Assembly: GCF_013177695.1 (NCBI RefSeq)
Contig: NZ_WOEY01000095.1
Span: 1-60,095 of the forward strand
Origin: Paraburkholderia solitsugae
GTDB taxonomy: Bacteria; Pseudomonadota; Gammaproteobacteria; Burkholderiales; Burkholderiaceae
Direction: 5' to 3'
DNA length: 60,095 nucleotides
In this document: positions 26,327 through 34,352 of the stretch, one piece after another
Layout: every line of letters begins with the position of its first letter
How positions within the stretch are numbered: the stretch's first letter is position 1
Notes under the pieces: model-generated
What the model was told of the DNA's origin: nothing
Seen by the model: only the letters and a program-made list of their open reading frames with translations
Databases searched by the model: none
Made by a program: the position numbers and the translations under genes

Positions 26327-26671
26327 ATTAAAACCGCTGCTCTCACCGTACTTTCCGTCGCCCTCTTCGCCACCGCCGGTATCGCCACCAGCGCGTCGGC
26401 GCAGGAAAAGACCCGCGCCGAAGTCCGTCAGGAACTGATCCAGGCCGAAACCCAAGGCCTGCAATTCGTCACTGACACGTCGTACCCCGAGGTCAACCCG
26501 ATCTTCAAACAGCAGGTCGCCCGCCTCCAGTTGCAAGGCAGCGGCACCGGCGCCCCCATGGGAGGCTCGAGCGCTGCCGGCAAGCAGGCCATCACCGCTG
26601 TCGCCAGCACCGCCGCACCGTCGTCCTGCGTCGGCCCATCCGACTATTGCACACCGTATTTCGGCAGTTGA
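26327..26671 (+). CDS. Exported DUF4148 protein with apparent ATT start codon
   Basis: A 114-residue DUF4148 protein. The signal peptide would read (M)KTAALTVLSVALFATAGIAT and be cut after ASA, followed by EKTRAEVRQELIQAETQGL and SYPEVNPIF, which closely match the DUF4148 protein at 9498. At the position where the family has ATG, the sequence is ATT (26327-26329), seven bases after a good AGGAG ribosome-binding site (26316-26320). No ATG, GTG or TTG lies in a usable place in this frame; the next upstream ATG (26183) would add 48 unrelated residues and hide the signal peptide. The extra C-terminal part is Ser/Ala-rich and ends with two Cys. Either ATT is used inefficiently or the gene is newly silenced. 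Confidence 0.65.
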   Translation: MKTAALTVLSVALFATAGIATSASAQEKTRAEVRQELIQAETQGLQFVTDTSYPEVNPIFKQQVARLQLQGSGTGAPMGGSSAAGKQAITAVASTAAPSSCVGPSDYCTPYFGS

Positions 26672-26737
26672 CCCACCGCGTCACCGTGTACGCCGTACGA
26701 CCAGCCATTCCCCCCTCGTCCGAAGGAGAAACGGATC

Positions 26738-27055
26738 ATGAAAACGCTTGTTTGCCTTACTCTGGCTGCCTGTGCCCTCGCTGGCCCGCTCACGGGTTTC
26801 GCACAGTCCTCACCCGCCCCCCTGACCCGCGCCCAGGTTCAAGCTGAACTGATGCGGCTCGAGCAGGCCGGCTACAACCCCTCCGCGGGCGACGAGGGCG
26901 ACTACCCTGCCGACATCCTCGCGGCCGAGGCGAAAGTCGCCGCAGAAGACGCGCAGCGACTGGCCGCTGGCTCTGTGGGCGGCACCGGGCAGACCGGATC
27001 CTCGCAGGCCGGCGCATCGACCGGTCCACTGGCAGGCAACTCACCGTCACGATGA
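26738..27055 (+). CDS. Small exported DUF4148 protein
   Basis: A 105-residue exported protein with signal peptide MKTLVCLTLAACALAGPLTG (cut after GFA). The DUF4148 block LTRAQVQAELMRLEQAGYNP is present, and then DYPADILAAEAKVAAED. The C-terminal 35 residues are a flexible Gly/Ser/Thr tail. GAAGGAGAA precedes the ATG. It lies 66 bp after the DUF4148 gene with the ATT start, so the two are probably co-transcribed and arose by duplication. A hairpin with a T-run follows. Confidence 0.82.
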   Translation: MKTLVCLTLAACALAGPLTGFAQSSPAPLTRAQVQAELMRLEQAGYNPSAGDEGDYPADILAAEAKVAAEDAQRLAAGSVGGTGQTGSSQAGASTGPLAGNSPSR

Positions 27056-27083
27056 ACGCGCATGGCCGCTCATCCTGGCGGCG

Positions 27084-27102
27084 GCCTGGAAGCCAGGCTT
27101 TT
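27084..27102 (+). terminator. Likely intrinsic terminator after the DUF4148 pair
   Basis: GCCTGG-AAG-CCAGGC followed by TTTT: a 6-bp GC-rich stem, 29 bp after the stop codon. Confidence 0.55.
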
Positions 27103-27294
27103 GCTGAAAGGCGTCAGCCAGATTCCGATCGCTCACTGATTGCGCTGCATGCCGCACTTTTCCGTCGATGAGCATCGACTCCCGCCTCGCCTTTTTTGTA
27201 TCTCAATGTGTCCGCGCCAGTGGTAATTACATAACGTTTCACTGGCGCTTCTCGCGGACACAAGCCAGATACGGCCACGGGTTCTACTACTTCC

Positions 27295-27313
27295 AAGCCA
27301 GATTGTCTGGCTT
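27295..27313 (+). promoter_or_regulatory. Leader hairpin upstream of the Tat-type hydrolase
   Basis: AAGCCAGA (27295-27302) and TCTGGCTT (27306-27313) form a perfect 8-bp stem with a TTG loop, 55 bp before the hydrolase start. No T-run follows, so an operator or RNA leader structure is more likely than a terminator. Confidence 0.35.
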
Positions 27314-27367
27314 CGCAAGCGCAACCTGCACGGCGCTTATGTGGCTAATCTTTGAGGAGAATCAGCG

Positions 27368-28411
27368 ATGCCGGACCAGATCAATACTCGACGTCGTCGT
27401 CTGCTTGGGACGACAGTTGCGAGTGTCAGTTTGTTGGAGTTGGGTTTGAGCGGACTCGCCAAGGCGCAGTCGAACGGCACGCCACCCAATACGAAAGCGG
27501 CAACGCGTGTTGCTTCATTCGAGAACATTCGCCAGGTCAACGCCGGAACGCTCAGTATGGGTTATGCGGAAGCGGGCCCGCAGCATGGACCGGTCGTCAT
27601 CCTGCTGCACGGCTGGCCCTACGACATTTACAGCTTTGCCGAAGTCACGCCGTTGCTCGCAGCCGCTGGCTACCGGGTCATCGTGCCGTATCTGCGCGGC
27701 TATGGTTCGACGCGGTTCCTGTCGGCGGATACGCCGCGCAACGGTCAGCAGGCTGTGGTTGCCGTCGACATCATCGCGTTGATGGACGCATTGAAGATCG
27801 ACAAAGCGATTTTTGGTGGCTTCGACTGGGGTGCACGCACGGTCAACATCATTGCCGCGCTGTGGCCGCAGCGATGCAAGGCGATGGTGTCGGTGAGCGG
27901 GTATCTGATCGGCAGTCAGGCAGCCAACAAGGCGCCGCTGCCGCCGAAGGCCGAGTTCGCCTGGTGGTATCAGTTCTATTTCGCCACGGAGCGTGGCTAT
28001 GCGGGGTATGAAGCGAACCGCCACGACTTCAACCAGCTGATCTGGCGTCTCGCCTCGCCTAAATGGAATTTCGACGATACGACGTTCGATCGCTCGGCCG
28101 AGTCGTTCAACAATCCGGATCATGTCGCGGTAGTGATTCACAACTACCGCTGGCGTATGGGGCTGGCCAATGGCGAGCCGCAATACGACGAAATCGAAGC
28201 GCGTCTGGCGAAGGCGCCGGCCATTTCTGTTCCGACCATCACGATGGAGGGCGACGCCAACGGCGCACCGCATCCCGAGTCGGCGGCCTACGCGAAGAAG
28301 TTCACCGGCAAGTATCAACACCGGAACATCGGCGGCGGCATCGGACATAACCTGCCGCAGGAAGCGCCGAAGGCATTTGCCGATGCCGTTATCGACGTCG
28401 TTCGCCTTTAA
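27368..28411 (+). CDS. Tat-exported alpha/beta hydrolase (epoxide hydrolase/dehalogenase-like)
   Basis: A 347-residue alpha/beta-hydrolase. The N-terminus carries a twin-arginine signal (NTRRRRLLGTTVASVS, arginines 8-11, hydrophobic stretch to about 30, cleavage near AKA), so the folded protein should cross the inner membrane by the Tat route. The hydrolase core shows the oxyanion-hole motif LHGWPYD (80-86) and the nucleophile elbow GGFDWGAR with D153. An Asp nucleophile points to the epoxide-hydrolase/haloalkane-dehalogenase branch rather than a serine esterase. The catalytic His is likely in GGGIGHNLPQ. GAGGAG precedes the ATG at good spacing. A complete tatABC lies 2.1 kb downstream on the same strand. 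Substrate unknown. Confidence 0.85.
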   Translation: MPDQINTRRRRLLGTTVASVSLLELGLSGLAKAQSNGTPPNTKAATRVASFENIRQVNAGTLSMGYAEAGPQHGPVVILLHGWPYDIYSFAEVTPLLAAAGYRVIVPYLRGYGSTRFLSADTPRNGQQAVVAVDIIALMDALKIDKAIFGGFDWGARTVNIIAALWPQRCKAMVSVSGYLIGSQAANKAPLPPKAEFAWWYQFYFATERGYAGYEANRHDFNQLIWRLASPKWNFDDTTFDRSAESFNNPDHVAVVIHNYRWRMGLANGEPQYDEIEARLAKAPAISVPTITMEGDANGAPHPESAAYAKKFTGKYQHRNIGGGIGHNLPQEAPKAFADAVIDVVRL

Positions 28412-28609
28412 CCGGACTTTCTGCCGCAATCGCAGGGGAAATAAGTGGCCGACCCAGAGGGCTGCCACTGAAATCCCGCAGCCCCGGGGCTCGCGCCCCT
28501 GCATTTGCTACACATCTATTTCGTGCGTAACACACCGAAAGCCACCGTGTTACTGGTTGATCGGCTCAAGCGTCGATCTGCTTCCAACTCAATGTTTTGA
28601 GGTTTCGTC

Positions 28610-28894
28610 ATGATCAAGCATCTCATTTTTGCCGCGGTCGTCGCCGCCAGCGCAGTCATCGTCTCTCCCGCTTTCGCAAGCGGCTATGGTCCCGCCCCTC
28701 ACTACAACCCTCTCGCCGGCGCACCTGCGTCGCAACGCGGCCAGAGCGCGTTGACCGTCAGCGCTGAACAGGTCGAGCACATGGCGAGCGCGGACATCAC
28801 GGCCCATTCATACGGCGGCGTGCGCGATATGACGTCGCAATCGAGTGCTCACGTTGTGCCTGACGTGTCGATCTCGCCGTATTCGCACCACTAG
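28610..28894 (+). CDS. Small exported protein of unknown function
   Basis: A 94-residue protein with a clear signal peptide (MIKHLIFAAVVAASAVIVSP, cut after AFA). The mature part is polar and His/Ser-rich (GPAPHYNPLAGAPA, ending SPYSHH), with no Cys. It resembles the many small secreted proteins of Burkholderiales but I cannot assign a family. It lies between two Tat-type hydrolase genes on the same strand. Confidence 0.65.
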   Translation: MIKHLIFAAVVAASAVIVSPAFASGYGPAPHYNPLAGAPASQRGQSALTVSAEQVEHMASADITAHSYGGVRDMTSQSSAHVVPDVSISPYSHH

Positions 28895-29053
28895 TCACTA
28901 ATCACCTGTCACAACCTGCCTTATCCATTGTCTGATCCATGCTTCACCCCGGCTGGACCGTCAGGAAGTCCGGCAATGGAGCGTTCTTCTCGTGAACACT
29001 CCGGCGCATCGCGATGGGCGCGCCGGCTACTTTCTAGCGCCAGGATTTCAACC

Positions 29054-30325
29054 ATGTCTTCAACACCGTTTTCACCCCGTCGACGTCATATTCTCGCGGC
29101 TTCAGCCTCGGTAGCCGCCGCCGGCCTGATTCCCGGATCCCTGTTCGCCGCAACCGGCGACGACAAGATCCACCCGTTCAAGGCCAACGTGCCAGAAGCC
29201 AGCCTCGTCGATCTGCGTCAACGGCTCGCCGCCACGCGCTGGCCCGGCAAGGAGACCGTCAACGATCAGTCTCAGGGCGTACAACTGGCGCGAATGCAGG
29301 CACTCGTCCAGTACTGGGGAACCGACTACGATTGGCGCAAGGGCGAGGCAAAACTTAACGCATTACCGATGTTCATGACCGAAATCGACGGTCTCGACAT
29401 TCAGTTCATTCACGTGCGGTCTCGCCACAAGAATGCGATGCCGTTGATCATGACCCATGGGTGGCCGGGCTCGATTTTCGAAATGTTAAAGGTGATCGCT
29501 CCGCTTACCGATCCCACTGCATACGGTGGAAGCGCCGACGACGCGTTCCACATCGTCGTGCCATCGATACCCGGCTTCGGCTTCTCGGAGCAGCCGAAGA
29601 CGACCGGCTGGGATTCCAATCACATCGCACGTGCGTGGGGCGAATTGATGGCCCGATTAGGCTACACCCGCTTCGTATCGCAAGGCGGTGATTGTGGATC
29701 AGTAATTTCGCACCGGATGGCCATGCAAAAGGTGAAGGGCTTGATCGGCATTCACGTCAACATGCCAGCAACAGTACCTCCCGACATCGCCACATTGCTC
29801 ACCCTCGGCGAGCCTGCACCGAGCGACTTGTCGCCGAAGGAAAAGGCTGCATACGAGTCTCTCAATGTCTTCTATCGCGACAATTGTGGGTATGCGTCCA
29901 TGATGGTGACCCGGCCGCAGACCGTTGGCTATGCACTGGCGGATTCACCTGTTGGGCAGGCCGCATGGATGTACGACAAGATCTGTCAATGGACGTATAG
30001 CGGGGGTATACCGGAACGCGTGCTCACGCGTGATGAGATGCTCGACGATATTTCGCTCTACTGGCTGACGAATAGCGCTACGTCCGCGGCCCAGATCTAT
30101 TGGGAAGACCATTCCAACAACTTCAATGCTGTGGACATTTCCCTACCGGCTGCCGTGACGATCTTCCCGGGCGAGATCTATCGCGCACCGCGAAGCTGGA
30201 CGGAACGCAGCTATCACAACCTCATCTACTTCAACGAGGTCAACAACGGCGGTCACTTCGCGGCATGGGAGCAGCCCGAGCTCTTCAGTCGCGAGGTCCG
30301 GGCAGCGTTCAGATCGCTGCGCTAA
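29054..30325 (+). CDS. Tat-exported epoxide hydrolase (EHN-type)
   Basis: A 423-residue epoxide hydrolase with a twin-arginine signal at the N-terminus (FSPRRRHILAASASVAAAG; cleavage near LFAA). Residues about 38-150 are the epoxide-hydrolase N-terminal (EHN) domain (IHPFKANVPEASLVDLRQRL). The alpha/beta core follows, with MTHGWPGS (133-140, oxyanion hole), PGFGFSEQP, nucleophile D213 in QGGDCGSVISH, and a final His in NNGGHFAAWEQPELF. I chose ATG 29054 because it begins the Tat signal; the open frame to 28928 is not conserved. It lies 152 bp before tatA, so it may be transcribed with the translocase that exports it. Confidence 0.88.
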   Translation: MSSTPFSPRRRHILAASASVAAAGLIPGSLFAATGDDKIHPFKANVPEASLVDLRQRLAATRWPGKETVNDQSQGVQLARMQALVQYWGTDYDWRKGEAKLNALPMFMTEIDGLDIQFIHVRSRHKNAMPLIMTHGWPGSIFEMLKVIAPLTDPTAYGGSADDAFHIVVPSIPGFGFSEQPKTTGWDSNHIARAWGELMARLGYTRFVSQGGDCGSVISHRMAMQKVKGLIGIHVNMPATVPPDIATLLTLGEPAPSDLSPKEKAAYESLNVFYRDNCGYASMMVTRPQTVGYALADSPVGQAAWMYDKICQWTYSGGIPERVLTRDEMLDDISLYWLTNSATSAAQIYWEDHSNNFNAVDISLPAAVTIFPGEIYRAPRSWTERSYHNLIYFNEVNNGGHFAAWEQPELFSREVRAAFRSLR

Positions 30326-30477
30326 CGCGGTTCCATTTCGGAAGCTGCCGTGGCAAGGCCAGTAGCAACATTTGATCGGTTTAATCAGCGGAGCGTCGAT
30401 GCTCCGAATCGGGCCGCAAGGTCCGCGTTCTTCGTCGCGGGCGACACGTGCGACGCAGCCAGAGAGGGGTTTCAATC

Positions 30478-30705
30478 ATGGGTTCGTTGAGCATTTGGCA
30501 TTGGATGATCGTTTTGCTGATAGTGGCACTTGTTTTCGGTACGAAGAAGCTGCGTAACATCGGAGGCGATCTGGGTGGCGCAGTCAAGGGGTTCAAGGAA
30601 GGGTTGGCCGAAAGTGAAATTTCGGAAGGGCAGCGTGAATTGCCTCATAACGGCGTCGTTGACGTGGAAACAAAGAACATGACGCGTCGGGGCGAGTACC
30701 GGTAG
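30478..30705 (+). CDS. tatA: Twin-arginine translocase subunit TatA
   Basis: A 75-residue TatA, the subunit that oligomerises to form the passage for folded proteins. The single N-terminal helix (SIWHWMIVLLIVALVFG) runs into the FGTKKLR hinge and the amphipathic helix IGGDLGGAVKGFKEGL, which is the canonical layout. First of a complete tatABC set; the usual Burkholderia set sits with his genes, which are not here, so this is probably an accessory copy. Start ATG 30478 follows GAGAGGGG. Confidence 0.92.
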   Translation: MGSLSIWHWMIVLLIVALVFGTKKLRNIGGDLGGAVKGFKEGLAESEISEGQRELPHNGVVDVETKNMTRRGEYR

Positions 30706-30786
30706 TTATCGGATCAGTTTCACGGTCCATTTCAAATAAGTACGGTCTTGGCCGTACCCCTCCCCAGTTTCAGGAGCTTTGATTCC

Positions 30787-31323
30787 ATGCTCGACCTCGG
30801 ATTGACCAAAATGGCACTCATCGGCGTCGTCGCACTCGTCGTGCTCGGCCCAAAGCGCTTGCCCGGTGTGGCACGGACGGCGGGCGCACTGTTCGGCCGC
30901 GCGCAACGGTATATCGACGATATCAAGGCGGAAGTTGCCCGGGAGATTGACCTCGACGGTTTGAAGAGGACGCGCGCCGGGTTTGAAACAGCGGCGTTGG
31001 ATGTCGAGAACAAGGTTCACGACGTACTGCGCCAGCAGGAAAGCGAACTCAACGACGCCTGGAATCCGGGCACTTCAAATTCGGACAATGCGGCAGGCGC
31101 CGGTGATCCAGATCAAACACACGTCGCCGGTAGTCCCTCGGGTGTAGTCAAGGACATCGGTAAGGCGTCGCAAACAAAGCGCAAGAACTGGCGCGTCAAG
31201 CAGGGTGCTATCCCGAACTGGTACAGGCACGCGACAGTGCGCAAGACGCGCCTGCAATCGCGGGCGTCGCAGGCTGCGTGGCGTATTCCTGAGACGCTGC
31301 GTCGCCCTACGCGGTTTATCTGA
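30787..31323 (+). CDS. tatB: Twin-arginine translocase subunit TatB
   Basis: A 178-residue TatB, the partner of TatC in the receptor that binds Tat signal peptides. MLDLGLTKMALIGVVALVVL, then GPKRLPGVARTAGALFG give the membrane helix, Pro hinge and amphipathic helix; a coiled-coil-like segment (60-100) follows. The tail of about 75 residues is polar then strongly basic (RKTRLQSRASQAAWR) and is not conserved. It lies 81 bp after tatA and 70 bp before tatC. Confidence 0.9.
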   Translation: MLDLGLTKMALIGVVALVVLGPKRLPGVARTAGALFGRAQRYIDDIKAEVAREIDLDGLKRTRAGFETAALDVENKVHDVLRQQESELNDAWNPGTSNSDNAAGAGDPDQTHVAGSPSGVVKDIGKASQTKRKNWRVKQGAIPNWYRHATVRKTRLQSRASQAAWRIPETLRRPTRFI

Positions 31324-31393
31324 TGTTTTCCCCCGCTTTCAATTGGCGTTTACGTCCTTTCCTTCCATCGATGATTCCTGGCAGAGGCTCGGC

Positions 31394-32170
31394 ATGAGTG
31401 ACCTACAGCAGATTAACGACGAGCCAGTCGAAGAGACGTTCATTTCACACCTGGTCGAACTACGTGACCGGATCATCCGCGCAGGCGCTTCCGTGGTCTT
31501 CGTGTTCATCGGACTGGTTTACTGGGCGCCCGATATCTTCCGGCTGCTGGCCCATCCACTGATCCAGAACTTGCCGAAGGACGGCAAGCTGATTGTCACC
31601 GACGTCACGGGCTCGTTCTTCGTCCCGATGAAAGTCACCATGATGGTTGCGCTCGTCATCGCACTGCCTGTCGTGCTGTACCAGATCTGGGCGTTTGTCG
31701 CGCCGGGGCTCTACCAGCACGAAAGGAAACTCGTCGTGCCGCTGGTCGGCAGCAGCTACACGCTGTTTCTGTGCGGCATGGCATTCGCCTATTTCGTCGT
31801 GTTTCCCACCATTTTCCGTGTGATGGCGCATTACAACGCGCCGCTCGGGGTGGAAATGACGACGGATATCGATAAGTATGTGGGTTTCGTCCTCACCATG
31901 TTTCTTGCGTTTGGCGTGACGTTTGAGGTGCCGATCATCGTGGTGATCCTCGCGCGAATGGGGATCGTGACGGTGAAGAAGTTGCGCCAGATCCGGCCGT
32001 ACGTGATTGTCGGTGCGTTTGTGATTTCCGCCCTGGTGACGCCGCCGGACGCGTTCTCTCAGCTTATTCTCGCCTTCCCGCTGGTCATTCTCTACGAGGT
32101 CGGAATCATTGCAGCCGGGATAATCACACGCACGGACGGGAACAAGGAGCAGGCAGCAGAAGGACGGTGA
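31394..32170 (+). CDS. tatC: Twin-arginine translocase subunit TatC
   Basis: A 258-residue, six-helix TatC, the main signal-peptide receptor. The N-terminal ETFISHLVELRDRIIRAG block and the conserved Glu/Leu-Arg pair that contacts the twin arginines are present, with FVAPGLYQHERK, FGVTFEVPIIVV and ALVTPPDAFSQ in later loops and helices. Start ATG 31394 matches the family (MSDLQQINDEPVEETF); the open upstream frame overlaps tatB and is spurious. This completes an accessory tatABC next to two Tat-type hydrolases. Confidence 0.94.
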   Translation: MSDLQQINDEPVEETFISHLVELRDRIIRAGASVVFVFIGLVYWAPDIFRLLAHPLIQNLPKDGKLIVTDVTGSFFVPMKVTMMVALVIALPVVLYQIWAFVAPGLYQHERKLVVPLVGSSYTLFLCGMAFAYFVVFPTIFRVMAHYNAPLGVEMTTDIDKYVGFVLTMFLAFGVTFEVPIIVVILARMGIVTVKKLRQIRPYVIVGAFVISALVTPPDAFSQLILAFPLVILYEVGIIAAGIITRTDGNKEQAAEGR

Positions 32171-32312
32171 CCGGTTCTGTCGCATTAACGCGGAGAAAGC
32201 AAAATTCGAGGCTGACTGCATGTGTCGGAATCCGAAACATGCCGAACAGGTCTGCATGGCGGCATTCGAGTTTCTGCGGAAAGCATTGCGATAAATTTTT
32301 TTGTTAGTTAAA

Positions 32313-32326
32313 TGACTGTCTAGTCA
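32313..32326. promoter_or_regulatory. Inverted repeat upstream of the SDR gene
   Basis: TGACT-GTCT-AGTCA, a perfect 5-bp inverted repeat 25 bp before the SDR start. The half-site GACT/AGTC layout and position resemble TetR-family operators. No regulator gene is adjacent, so the partner would be elsewhere. Confidence 0.45.
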
Positions 32327-32351
32327 CTTTTTATCCAAAAGGAAACTCAAA

Positions 32352-33215
32352 ATGTCTAAAGTCTGGCTTATCACTGGAAGCGGAAGTGGTTTGGGTCGAA
32401 ACATTGCCGAGGCAGCGCTGAACGCTGGCGACCAGGTCGTCGCGACCGCCCGTAACGTCCGCCAATTGGACGAACTGGTGGCGCAATACGGCGCGAATGT
32501 CCGGGCAGTCGAACTCGACGTCACCAACGAGTCGCAAGGCTTGGCGGCGGTCGACGCAGCGGTCGATGCCTTTGGCCGACTTGACGTGCTTGTGAATAAT
32601 GCAGGTTATGGTGATACCCGGCCGTTTGAGCAGGTTCCTTCGAACGAGTTTCGCCAATTGGTCGAGACCTGCTTTTTCGGTGCCGTGAATCTTACCCGCG
32701 CCGCGCTTCCTGTCATGCGGCGGCAGCGCAGCGGACACATCATCCAGATTTCTTCGTTGGGTGGCCGTACGGCATTCTCAGGCAACGCGGCCTATTTCGC
32801 GTCGAAGTGGGCCGTCGGTGGCTTTACTGAAGGCCTGGCGCTCGAGACCGCACCCTTTGGCGTTAAGGTTACCGCTCTTGAGCCCGGTGGAATGCGTACC
32901 AATTGGGGAAAGCGTGCCAACGCTGACCGACCGGCGTTGCTGCCAGATTACGAACCCTCAGTCGGTGCAAGCGTGAAACAGTTGGAAGGCTATTGGGGCA
33001 ACGAGTCCGGTGATCCCGTCAGAGTTGCGGAGGTCGTCCTCAAGATTACTGACACTGAAACTTTACCGCCGCACATTCTGCTCGGAAGCGACGCTTTCCA
33101 GTTTGCGCGTCAGGCGGAGCAGGCGAGAGCGGCCGATGCGGATCGTTGGCAAGCGGTCAGCGTGTCGATTGACGTCGATGCTGTCGGTTCCATTCCGCCG
33201 TTTCCGGTGAAATGA
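32352..33215 (+). CDS. Short-chain dehydrogenase/reductase (SDR)
   Basis: A 287-residue classical SDR. The cofactor motif is TGSGSGLG (8-15), with NNAG in DVLVNNAGYGD, catalytic Ser in QISSLGG and YFASK carrying the Tyr and Lys. The residues after the second strand (ATARN) favour NADP. Length is at the long end for classical SDRs. GGAAAC lies upstream of the ATG; a TGACT/AGTCA repeat in the promoter suggests TetR-type control. It stands alone between tatC and a long gap. Substrate not predictable. Confidence 0.9.
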   Translation: MSKVWLITGSGSGLGRNIAEAALNAGDQVVATARNVRQLDELVAQYGANVRAVELDVTNESQGLAAVDAAVDAFGRLDVLVNNAGYGDTRPFEQVPSNEFRQLVETCFFGAVNLTRAALPVMRRQRSGHIIQISSLGGRTAFSGNAAYFASKWAVGGFTEGLALETAPFGVKVTALEPGGMRTNWGKRANADRPALLPDYEPSVGASVKQLEGYWGNESGDPVRVAEVVLKITDTETLPPHILLGSDAFQFARQAEQARAADADRWQAVSVSIDVDAVGSIPPFPVK

Positions 33216-33956
33216 CTGGGGTGTAAAGCGTGGCCAATTATCCTGAGCGGCAGCTTTGAGGGAAAGCGAATGGCCGAGTGGGTCGTCCACCGCCGCTCGT
33301 CTGGATCGCCATGTAGTGCAAGGCTGGCATGTACAGATCCTGCCTGCGCCTAGCCTTGCTGTCCGCGGGATAGATCACTGGCTGGTCGCCTACCCTCGGC
33401 GGGGTCTCGGGATGTGGGGACTCGCGGCAAATCGGGCTCGTTGCCCGTCGGGGCTTCATCAAGTCCGAGCGGAAAACAAACGTCCAGACCGCTTCAGAAT
33501 TGGGATTCGAGCGCGAGCGCGCGTGCAAAACGTGCTGATTGGCCGCAAGAAACGAAGGCAAAATGAAATCATCGTGAACTAGCCTGTCCAGCTTGCCAAG
33601 TGCAGATTTACATATAGGATTCCAAATTTAATTTGCTATTGGAATCGAGCTTTTTCGCGCTGCCCCTCCCGAGAACCAAAGTTCTTGCTGTCGACCGCCT
33701 AGGCCCATCTGCAGTTGATTTCCGCGCGCAAATTCACATTGTGAAATATGCGCTGCGTTCTTTTTTGTGCGAAATGTGGTCCGTGCCCAAAGTGCAGGCT
33801 TATTTGTGCACCCACAACTATCGACCCCATAGCCAGTAGTGGTTTCATACATATCGTTAAATTCCGATATACAATTCGTCTTGTAGCGATGCAGAGGCGC
33901 GGCCGCCAACCGGCGGCCACGTCTGCCAGTTGTTGATGCCCTGAAAACTGACCCAC
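33216..33956. other. 740-bp intergenic region, mostly unexplained
   Basis: The frames at 33238-33561 (minus) and 33256-33582 (plus) have no recognisable motif or ribosome-binding site. The right part is AT-richer and carries a palindrome before the ArsR gene (listed separately). Could be remnants of a lost gene. Confidence 0.35.
33851..33870. promoter_or_regulatory. Palindrome, likely ArsR operator
   Basis: ATATCG (33851-33856) and CGATAT (33865-33870) form a perfect 6-bp inverted repeat with an 8-bp AT-rich spacer, 86 bp before the ArsR-type gene. ArsR proteins bind this kind of imperfect AT-rich palindrome, so autoregulation is likely. Confidence 0.5.
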
Positions 33957-34259
33957 ATGACGCTCGATATCGACGCGATCCACAAAGCGCTTGCCAACCC
34001 TGTACGGCGGGAGATTCTCGGCTGGCTGCGCGAGCCGTACGCGCACTTCTCCGACCAGGAGTTGCCACTCGATCAAGGCGTGTGCGCCGGCAAGATCGAC
34101 GCGCGCTGCGGCCTGTCGCAGTCCACCGTGTCAGCGCACCTCGCCGCCTTGCAGCGCGCGGGTCTCGTCACGTCCAGGCGGGTGGGTCAATGGGTGTTTT
34201 TCAAACGCAATGAGGCCGTTATTCAGGCGTTTCTCGAGCACATGAACACCGGGCTCTGA
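33957..34259 (+). CDS. ArsR-family regulator (old-yellow-enzyme associated)
   Basis: A 100-residue winged-helix protein: MTLDIDAIHKALANPVRREI, LSQSTVSAHLAALQRAGLV and VGQWVFFKRNEAVI. It lacks the arsenic-binding CVC box, but has two cysteines (GVCAGKIDARCGLSQ) just ahead of the recognition helix. These could sense electrophiles. It lies 93 bp before an old yellow enzyme gene in the same direction, an arrangement that suggests control of flavin reductase expression by reactive carbonyls or quinones. Confidence 0.85.
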   Translation: MTLDIDAIHKALANPVRREILGWLREPYAHFSDQELPLDQGVCAGKIDARCGLSQSTVSAHLAALQRAGLVTSRRVGQWVFFKRNEAVIQAFLEHMNTGL

Positions 34260-34352
34260 GCACATCATCCGCATCGCCGCGTTTTTTCGCTTATTTCATC
34301 GTGCAATTTTTTAAGGCTCGGGCCACGCGCCCGCCACCTAAGGTGAACTCCT

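Noticed and set aside
33238..33561. 107-codon minus-strand frame in the gap after the SDR gene
   Set aside because: No motif, signal peptide or ribosome-binding site; an overlapping plus-strand frame of equal length is just as open.
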